DNA from: a virus
Length of the DNA stretch: 46,737 nucleotides
IMG/VR virus record: IMGVR_UViG_3300013772_000018
Location: 1-46,737 of that record
Direction: 5' to 3' (one strand)
Shown here one piece after another: positions 41,344-46,737 of this stretch (positions are counted from its first letter, which is position 1; each line of letters starts with the position of its first letter). Under the pieces are notes generated by a model, which was not told where the DNA came from, ran no database searches, and was given only the letters and a program-made list of their open reading frames with translations. The translations under genes and the position numbers were made by a program.

Positions 41344-41544
41344 ATGAATAGAGAACAAATAGCACAGAAATTAAATGAATTTTTTGATATGGATTCCAAA
41401 GATGGAACATATGTTTATAATTTAACGCGAGTTAAAGAAGCGTTTGGCTTTGGAACTATGACAACTGATGATTTTGAGGAGATTGATTCCAATTTTATCT
41501 ATGAATTAGCTGATTATATTCTTGATAATATTGAAACTATTTAA
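41344..41544 (+). CDS. Hypothetical protein (66 aa)
   Basis: GGGAAGGAGG (41329-41338), ATG 41344. Acidic, helical (MNREQIAQKLNEFFDMDSKD). No family recognised. Confidence 0.55.
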   Translation: MNREQIAQKLNEFFDMDSKDGTYVYNLTRVKEAFGFGTMTTDDFEEIDSNFIYELADYILDNIETI

Positions 41545-41579
41545 AATAATGATTTTAAGCTATGAAAGGATGTTTTATA

Positions 41580-41924
41580 ATGTTTGAAACGAGAACATTT
41601 ACATTTAAGGAAATGGCGCTCCCCAAAAATATTTGGGATTCCATAGAAGAGATACGATATTGTTCATACTGTGGTAATAAGGCAATTCTTGAGAGTTCTT
41701 ATGACAGTGATAGTAGATACGAAGAATTAACTTATTATTGTGATTGCGAAGATGCCCAACATGAACAAGTTTTAAAAGAGGAATTAGCTAATGTGAATAA
41801 TAGGAGATTTAATTTAGAACAGCAAATTATCAAATTAGAAGACTTGGACGATAATGAGACAGTTAACAATATGAAATATCAAAAAGAATTGATAAGCATT
41901 AAGAAAAAATACAATATTAAATAA
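41580..41924 (+). CDS. Zinc-knuckle coiled-coil protein (114 aa)
   Basis: ATG 41580 is placed by GAAAGG (41564-41569), within a frame opening at 41562. CSYCGNKAILESSYDS and CDCEDAQHEQVL give one zinc site; the remainder is coiled coil (NNRRFNLEQQIIKLEDLDDN). Unknown function. Confidence 0.55.
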   Translation: MFETRTFTFKEMALPKNIWDSIEEIRYCSYCGNKAILESSYDSDSRYEELTYYCDCEDAQHEQVLKEELANVNNRRFNLEQQIIKLEDLDDNETVNNMKYQKELISIKKKYNIK

Positions 41925-41960
41925 AAAACCTATTTTAAGCTAAGAAAGAAGGAAAAGATA

Positions 41961-42275
41961 ATGTATAAAAATAAAATATTTATAAAAGAAGTCTCAAGTA
42001 TTAGTATCACTACTGGAGATACAGGATTTACAGTTGAGCTATTCCAAGGTTTTGATGAAACCGAAGATAAATTTATCTTGACATGTGCTGAAGTTATTGA
42101 CCAGTTTAAAAGAGGTTTCACCTGTGATATCCAAATTAATTTCAATCTAATTGATTATGACCACAATGACGCAGGAGTAAAACGAGAAGTAATTAGAGAC
42201 TTAGTTTTAGTACATATTAGAAAGCATATGGAAGATTGTAACCGTCCAGAATTTGAATATGTGTTTTATAAATAA
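41961..42275 (+). CDS. Hypothetical protein (104 aa)
   Basis: GAAAGAAGGA (41943-41952), ATG 41961. Beta-strand-rich (SISITTGDTGFTVELFQGFD), ends in a helical part (VIRDLVLVHIRKHMEDC). No family recognised. Confidence 0.55.
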   Translation: MYKNKIFIKEVSSISITTGDTGFTVELFQGFDETEDKFILTCAEVIDQFKRGFTCDIQINFNLIDYDHNDAGVKREVIRDLVLVHIRKHMEDCNRPEFEYVFYK

Positions 42276-42314
42276 TACATCAAAAGATAAATTTTATCGG
42301 AAAGGAGTAATAAA

Positions 42315-42455
42315 ATGACTTTAGGAGATAGAGGTTTTGTTGAATTCTTAGTTAAAAAAATTGAAAAAGAAGGTATACTTGGTTGTGGTTATGATACAGA
42401 AGAAATAAAACAAGATATTATAAGTATGATTTGGGATGCATACGATGAATTCTAA
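42315..42455 (+). CDS. Small hypothetical protein (46 aa)
   Basis: GGAAAGGAG (42299-42307), ATG 42315. Starts MTLGDRGFVEFLVKKIEKEG. No family recognised. Confidence 0.5.
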   Translation: MTLGDRGFVEFLVKKIEKEGILGCGYDTEEIKQDIISMIWDAYDEF

Positions 42456-42476
42456 TTTAATATAGGAGGATAAATT

Positions 42477-42635
42477 ATGGAGACAGTAACCGATCCTTTA
42501 GTGATTACATATAGTAAATTATATATAATTGATAATGAGGAGGTTGGAGTAATGGACGAAACAATAGTAGTAGCTTTAGAAGATGCTGAATTTATTGAAT
42601 ATGAAGCAGATACCACAGGATTTTTACAGTATTAA
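42477..42635 (+). CDS. Small acidic hypothetical protein (52 aa)
   Basis: TAGGAGGATA (42463-42472), ATG 42477. Contains an internal second site GAGGAGGTTGGAG with ATG 42552, so two products are possible. Acidic end (ALEDAEFIEYEADTTGFLQY). Unknown. Confidence 0.45.
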   Translation: METVTDPLVITYSKLYIIDNEEVGVMDETIVVALEDAEFIEYEADTTGFLQY

Positions 42636-42642
42636 ATAGTTC

Positions 42643-42671
42643 TTGAGTTTATTGTACTAATGATATATAAT
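42643..42671 (+). promoter_or_regulatory. Promoter
   Basis: TTGAGT (42643-42648), 17 bases, TATAAT (42666-42671). Drives the 42710-46158 unit. Confidence 0.65.
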
Positions 42672-42709
42672 TAAACATATAGTAATAGGGGAAGGAGGTT
42701 GGAATTTAA

Positions 42710-43168
42710 ATGGCAAAGAGTAAAAGTCTGTTGACAAAAACTTCTGCTAAGAAAAAACCAATTACTAAAAGAAGGAGTAAAACAACTGAATATTCCTATG
42801 AATCTGGTCAAGTAGTTATTTACATGGGTAATGTGATCGAAGGATACTCAGGGCAGGAATGTAAGGTTATTAATCGTAGTCGTACTTACAATGCTGAATC
42901 TTATACAGTGGAATTTGCTGATGGTGAACAGTTAAAAACGACACTTGAAATTCTAAGAGCTGTGGGTGAAATAGAAGAAGTGGAAGTTATTGATGAAAAT
43001 GTTGAAGTTGATATTCCTTTTACTGAGGATGGGAAGGAGAGTTATCATAATCCTAGAAGTTGCTTAAACCAAACTGCATTTGCTAGATATGACTGTGACC
43101 ATTGCCATTTTTTAGACAGGTGTGTTTTCATTGGTAAACATGAATATAAAAAATATGATCTACATTAG
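42710..43168 (+). CDS. Hypothetical protein (152 aa) with basic head and Cys cluster
   Basis: GAAGGAGGTTGG (42691-42702), ATG 42710. Very basic first 25 residues (KSLLTKTSAKKKPITKRRSK), an SH3/KOW-like middle (GQVVIYMGNVIEGYSGQECK), then an acidic linker and CDHCHFLDRC. Possibly nucleic-acid binding. First gene of its unit. Confidence 0.55.
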   Translation: MAKSKSLLTKTSAKKKPITKRRSKTTEYSYESGQVVIYMGNVIEGYSGQECKVINRSRTYNAESYTVEFADGEQLKTTLEILRAVGEIEEVEVIDENVEVDIPFTEDGKESYHNPRSCLNQTAFARYDCDHCHFLDRCVFIGKHEYKKYDLH

Positions 43169-43183
43169 AAAGGAGATACATAA

Positions 43184-43825
43184 TTGATTAATATTGAATA
43201 TGTTTCAGTAATGAATATAGAAAACGCTCTACGTGGAATGAGAAACCCTCTTGAAAGTTGGGGTCAATCGGATAGTCGTTGGGAGTATGCACTTGAATTA
43301 GGGTTCAATGATGAATTTATTGTAGGGGAAAACGATTTAGCACTTGCTTTAAAATTAATTAATGCAGGTTCAGATCACTCAAAATTCATGAGACAAATAT
43401 TTGTTTCTATGGATATTAAAGCTCCTTTATATTGGTGGAAAGAATTTGATACATATAAAATTGGTACTGTGGCTAATTCTACAAGTACAATGCATACACT
43501 TCACAAAACAAAAATAACTCCTGAATTATTTTCAGCAGAAAAATTAGATAATAAAAACGATATACACTTTGACGATCATTGTTATTGGATGGAACAGTTA
43601 AGACAAATGTATTTGGAAACAAATGACAAAGATATTTGGATGCAATTGATACAAATGTTACCTTCTTCATTTAATCAGACTAGAACTGTGACTTTAAATT
43701 ATGCTGTATTGAGTAATATTTATTCTTCAAGGAGATTCCATAAACTCAGTGAGTGGTTGTATTTTTGTGATGTTATTGAGAAATTACCTTATAGTCAATT
43801 AGTTACATATGAAGGGAGAAAATAA
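43184..43825 (+). CDS. ThyX-related protein (213 aa), possible thymidylate synthase
   Basis: The block DHSKFMRQIFVSMDIKAPLY, then WWKEFDTYKIGTVANSTSTM, recalls phage proteins placed near the flavin-dependent thymidylate synthases. The canonical ThyX motif RHRxxSxNExSxR is absent, so either a diverged enzyme or a related fold. The neighbours (reductase, dUTPase, dNMP kinase) favour a nucleotide role. TTG start with AAAGGAG (43169-43175). Activity uncertain. Confidence 0.45.
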   Translation: MINIEYVSVMNIENALRGMRNPLESWGQSDSRWEYALELGFNDEFIVGENDLALALKLINAGSDHSKFMRQIFVSMDIKAPLYWWKEFDTYKIGTVANSTSTMHTLHKTKITPELFSAEKLDNKNDIHFDDHCYWMEQLRQMYLETNDKDIWMQLIQMLPSSFNQTRTVTLNYAVLSNIYSSRRFHKLSEWLYFCDVIEKLPYSQLVTYEGRK

Positions 43826-44365
43826 TTGAAAAAAATTATCATAGTATCAGGTAAGGCACAGAATGGCAAAGACTCAACTGCTGATATTCTTATGCAACAG
43901 TTAAAAGGAACATCTATTAAACTGTCCTATGCAGACTACTTAAAATTAATAGCAAAAAAGTTTTTTGGTTGGGATGGTAAAAAGGATGAAAAGGGAAGGT
44001 CAATATTACAATTTGTAGGAACTGATTTAATAAGAGAAGAATTAGGCATGGAAAATTTTCATGTTAATAGGGTTTGTGAAGACATTAAAATTGCAGAAAA
44101 AGAGTATGATTATTTCTTTATACCAGATGCGAGAAGGAAGAATGAAATCTATTTTACCCAAGCAATGTTTCCTGACGCTGTAACAACAATTAGAGTTAGC
44201 AGAAAAGATTTTAAAAGTCCACTTACATATGAACAGCAAAATCATATAAGTGAAATAGGACTAGATGATTTTAAGTTTGATCACTATGTTAAGTCTGAAT
44301 CTGGTTTATATAGTTTATGGAATGAAGTTGCTCAATTAGTAGAGATTATTGAAGGAGGTATTTAA
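43826..44365 (+). CDS. Deoxynucleoside monophosphate kinase (P-loop)
   Basis: 179 residues with Walker A VSGKAQNGKDSTADIL (about 7-22), the LSYADYLKLIAKKFFG substrate region, QFVGTDLIREEL and FFIPDARRKNEI. The pattern 'GKaqaGKDt' with 'D.R..nE' is that of phage dNMP kinases, which make dNDPs for the polymerase. TTG 43826 directly follows the previous stop; ribosome site GAAGGGAG (43811-43818). Confidence 0.75.
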   Translation: MKKIIIVSGKAQNGKDSTADILMQQLKGTSIKLSYADYLKLIAKKFFGWDGKKDEKGRSILQFVGTDLIREELGMENFHVNRVCEDIKIAEKEYDYFFIPDARRKNEIYFTQAMFPDAVTTIRVSRKDFKSPLTYEQQNHISEIGLDDFKFDHYVKSESGLYSLWNEVAQLVEIIEGGI

Positions 44366-44787
44366 TGTACATTTATCTTGGAGGTGCATTAACTTATTAT
44401 CATCGAAATGATGAAATGATTAAAGGAACTCAATGGAGACAAAGATTAGATCATTGGGCACATGACTTAAAGGATGTAAAGACATTCAATCCTGCAATCA
44501 CATTTCTTAAAGAAAAGAATCATACATATGATAGTAAAATTGTAGTTGATCAAAACAATTACTATATTAATAAATGTAATATGATGATTGTTAATTTGGA
44601 TGATATAGACTATAGTCCAGGAACTATTTTTGAATTAGTTAGATTTAAAGAATTAGGGAAACCAGTAATAGCTTTTGGCTCTCAAGGAAGGCATTGGAGT
44701 CCACATATTAATTCATGCATTAGTCATTACTGCGATGGTGATATTGAGGACGTTAAAGAATTGCTCTGCAACATGTTTATACAATAA
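44365..44787 (+). CDS. Nucleoside 2-deoxyribosyltransferase-like protein
   Basis: 140 residues. YIYLGGALTYYHRNDEMIKG (substrate loop), CNMMIVNLDDIDYSPGTIFELVRFKELGKPV: the D...SpGTxfElxxa pattern of deoxyribosyltransferases, which move deoxyribose between bases. GAAGGAGG (44352-44359); stop/start overlap with the kinase (TAATG). Could serve salvage or altered base pools; enzymatic residues not checked. Confidence 0.65.
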   Translation: MYIYLGGALTYYHRNDEMIKGTQWRQRLDHWAHDLKDVKTFNPAITFLKEKNHTYDSKIVVDQNNYYINKCNMMIVNLDDIDYSPGTIFELVRFKELGKPVIAFGSQGRHWSPHINSCISHYCDGDIEDVKELLCNMFIQ

Positions 44788-44807
44788 ATAATATATAAAG
44801 GGGAACA

Positions 44808-45569
44808 ATGAAAAATTTATCGTCTGAAAGAATAAATGAAACAAGATTTAATAAAAATGGACTTGAAATGTGTATTATTGAATATACAAATGAAAGAAAT
44901 ATTATTGTGAAATTTTTAAGTTCAGGAAGAACTGTTAGTAGTAGATATAGCCATTTCTTAGATGGAAGCATTAAAGACAGATATGCTAATTTCGTATTTG
45001 GAAAAGGCTACATTGGCATAGGTAAATACAAATCATCTAATAATAAAAAAACTACGAAAATGTTTAACGCATGGAAAGGAATGTTGAGGAGATCATACGA
45101 CAATTCAGAAAAAGAAAATCCATCATACTTGGGGTGTTCTGTGGCAGAAGAATGGCATAATTTCCAAAACTTCGGAAAATGGTATGATGAAAATTATTAT
45201 GAAGTGGATAATGAAGAAATGACATTAGATAAAGATATATTAGTAAAAGGAAATAAAATATATTCTTCTAAAACATGTATTTTTGTTCCTAAAAATATAA
45301 ATATGCTATTTACCCAAAAAAGAAGATTTAGAGGAAATTATCCAATAGGTGTACATTTTCATAAGCAGAATAAAAAATATATAGCACAATGTAATAAAAA
45401 TAGTAAGGAAATATATTTAGGGTGTTTTGTTACTCCAGAATTAGCATTTAATACATATAAAATATATAAAGAAAACCTCATAAAACAAATAGCAGACCAA
45501 TATAAAGATAAAATTCCTCAAAAACTATACGACTCGATGTATAAGTATATTGTAGAAATCAATGATTAG
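44808..45569 (+). CDS. HNH-like/AP2 homing endonuclease family protein
   Basis: 253 residues. The block AWKGMLRRSYDNSEKENPSY, LGCSVAEEWHNFQNFGKWYD, LDKDILVKGNKIYSSKTC and FVPKNINMLF is typical of phage HNH-like nucleases, and the end (YPIGVHFHKQNKKYIAQCNK, YLGCFVTPELAFNTYKIYKE) is an AP2-like DNA-binding module. Inserted among nucleotide genes, as mobile nucleases often are. ATG 44808 with AAAGGGG (44797-44803). Confidence 0.7.
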   Translation: MKNLSSERINETRFNKNGLEMCIIEYTNERNIIVKFLSSGRTVSSRYSHFLDGSIKDRYANFVFGKGYIGIGKYKSSNNKKTTKMFNAWKGMLRRSYDNSEKENPSYLGCSVAEEWHNFQNFGKWYDENYYEVDNEEMTLDKDILVKGNKIYSSKTCIFVPKNINMLFTQKRRFRGNYPIGVHFHKQNKKYIAQCNKNSKEIYLGCFVTPELAFNTYKIYKENLIKQIADQYKDKIPQKLYDSMYKYIVEIND

Positions 45570-45606
45570 AATAAATAATAAATTACATATAAAAGGAGAT
45601 TATATT

Positions 45607-46158
45607 ATGTTTGGAGATATAACGTCAGTCTGTGAGCAATGTGAAAAAGAAGACTCATGTAGCATGGCTTGCCCAGAATATTTAGATCAAAAACTAGAGC
45701 AAGATTTAGCTAAAAAGAATAGAGATATTGAATTTTCTCTTAGTAAATATAGAGGAAAAGCTTTGAGAGGTATTGGGCTTGCAAACATGGATGTTAAAAA
45801 TATAAAGGAGAATAGTATGGAAGAAAATGCAGATTACCTAACTGGTGTCATATTTGGTCAATTAAACGCTTTTTGTTACATGGTAGAAAAAGGTTGTAAA
45901 CCAGTAGCAATGATGTCCTTACAAAATAGATATATAGATAAAGCAAAAGAAATAGTTAAAGAAATAGATAACCTTAAATTTTATTCAGAATATCTTTGTG
46001 AGGGTTGGGCTACAATATATATTTATAAGCATGATTATTTACTTGAAGTTATTAAAAATTCACCTAAAGACCATGTAACCGTTTATGATCATTGGGTACT
46101 TGGTAAAATGTTTGGATTTTCTGATGATGAAATAGGGAAGTTTGTTGAGAGTCTTTAA
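45607..46158 (+). CDS. Hypothetical protein (183 aa)
   Basis: AAAAGGAG (45591-45598) places the start at ATG 45607. N-terminal cysteine block CEQCEKEDSCSMACPEYL, then a helical body with YLTGVIFGQLNAFCYMVEKG and a C-terminal WVLGKMFGFSDDEIGKF. No family recognised. Last + strand gene; it meets the minus-strand gene with 3 bases between the stop codons. Confidence 0.6.
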   Translation: MFGDITSVCEQCEKEDSCSMACPEYLDQKLEQDLAKKNRDIEFSLSKYRGKALRGIGLANMDVKNIKENSMEENADYLTGVIFGQLNAFCYMVEKGCKPVAMMSLQNRYIDKAKEIVKEIDNLKFYSEYLCEGWATIYIYKHDYLLEVIKNSPKDHVTVYDHWVLGKMFGFSDDEIGKFVESL

Positions 46159-46161
46159 CCA

Positions 46162-46737
46162 TTAACCATAGAATTTGTCATAGTAGTCTCTCCTATTTTG
46201 GCATCTCTCAGGTCTCTTGTGAACTTGAGAGATGCTTGTCTTTTTAGTTGGATATAATACAACTAAACCAGATTTCTGCTGTCTAATGCTACTAACAACA
46301 AACCCAAATTCACTTACTTTAATCTTTCCTTGTTTGATTTTTTCATTTACTATCTTTAGGGAAAAGTTTAATTGACTAGGGCTGGAACATTCTTGTTTTA
46401 TAATTTTCATATATTCTTGACCCCTAGGACTATCAATATCAATTCTATTGTCTCCAAGAACCTTAATAATTGCTAAAGTTTCATCATCATCTCTAATATT
46501 TTCATTTTTACATACAGGATTTAATATTAAAGGGAATTCTTCTTTGTATGCCTTCTGTGTCGTCCCTGTTGATAAAGAAATAACCTCTCCCCCATCCCCT
46601 ACCCTCTTAATAGGAAGGAGAGAGTATAAATTGCTTGTGATATGACGTTGTAAGCTGTTTAAACATCTTGCCTTAACTAACTCACCTAGATACCTTTGAA
46701 CAGTCCTTACAGAGCATCGTAGAGCACGAGATAAATA
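46162..46737 (-). CDS. C-terminal part of a winged-helix/HTH DNA-binding protein (cut by the right edge)
   Basis: Reading the minus strand from 46737 gives an open frame of 191 residues to TAA at 46164-46162. It begins inside an HTH (LSRALRCSVRTVQRYLGELV), continues through VKARCLNSLQRHITS and a charged middle, and ends VHKRPERCQNRRDYYDKFYG. The 82-residue segment from 46410 is only its end. Probably a DnaD- or replication/regulator-like protein; only the HTH is supported. It is the sole gene on this strand, so a change of transcription region starts here. Confidence 0.65.
   Translation of the reverse strand, partial: YLSRALRCSVRTVQRYLGELVKARCLNSLQRHITSNLYSLLPIKRVGDGGEVISLSTGTTQKAYKEEFPLILNPVCKNENIRDDDETLAIIKVLGDNRIDIDSPRGQEYMKIIKQECSSPSQLNFSLKIVNEKIKQGKIKVSEFGFVVSSIRQQKSGLVVLYPTKKTSISQVHKRPERCQNRRDYYDKFYG
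46201..46245 (+). terminator. Rho-independent terminator for the + strand
   Basis: GCATCTCTCA (46201-46210) pairs with TGAGAGATGC (46226-46235); TTGTCTTTTT follows. The T-run is on the + strand side only, so it ends the long + strand transcript although it lies within the coding sequence of the minus-strand gene. Confidence 0.8.

Noticed and set aside
46448-46645. 65-codon + strand ORF near the right end
   Set aside because: Shadow of the minus-strand HTH gene, which is open across the entire stretch; no ribosome site.

Overview
The window looks like part of a large temperate phage (or prophage) of a low-GC Gram-positive host, most likely a member of the Bacillales. The DNA is AT-rich, most genes have AAAGGAG-type ribosome binding sites, and there are about 14 sigma-A-like promoters, nearly all with a 17-base spacer. 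A replication and nucleotide block resembles that of the SPbeta group: an annealing-type ATPase, DnaB helicase, primase, Cas4-like nuclease, DnaE polymerase, an intein-bearing ribonucleotide reductase and dUTPase. Next to each other lie a 458-residue DGQHR-motif protein and a 344-residue integrase-like protein, matching yopQ and yopR/mrpR of SPbeta in size, order and position. No structural, terminase or lysis genes are visible. All genes run on the + strand except one cut by the right edge.

Layout. 1-1300: the tail of a gene, a Vsr-like homing endonuclease and a small protein. 1360-5120: an Agr-type peptide-signalling locus in three promoter-led units: MazF-family protein + DUF5317-like membrane protein; AgrC-like receptor with no kinase + AgrD-like pro-peptide; HTH-MazF fusion + AgrB-like protease. 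5120-5700: a mostly non-coding control region with two strong promoters, a G-rich RNA start, an array of GTAGAAT half-sites and a tiny ORF. 5700-7800: an unknown gene and a second Vsr-like homing endonuclease. 7840-11410: the lysogeny-control block (DGQHR protein, MrpR-like repressor, XRE regulator). 11440-26250: accessory genes, mostly small unknown ORFs, with a 3D-domain protein, DNA methyltransferase, Mom-like DNA modifier, ATP-dependent DNA ligase and HNH endonucleases. 26275-36100: replication. 36120-46160: nucleotide metabolism (class II NrdJ with intein, dUTPase, a possible ThyX relative, dNMP kinase, deoxyribosyltransferase-like protein). 46162-46737: a convergent gene on the minus strand.

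Main finding. In SPbeta the arbitrium genes (aimR-aimP-aimX) lie just upstream of yopQ-yopR. Here that place is taken by an Agr-type system: AgrB would process the pro-peptide (predicted ring S-W-L-F-T), a kinase-less AgrC-like membrane receptor would sense it, and one or both MazF-family proteins may be the output. Since arbitrium in SPbeta-group phages has been reported to act through the host MazEF pair, a phage carrying its own MazF-family proteins inside a signalling locus is a strong candidate for an undescribed lysis-lysogeny communication system. Gene identities come from motifs; the wiring is inference.

Caution: three or four genes (13240, 17579, 20707 and perhaps 11555) appear to lack one A in an A-run near the 5' end, so assembly errors or real phase variation should be considered.
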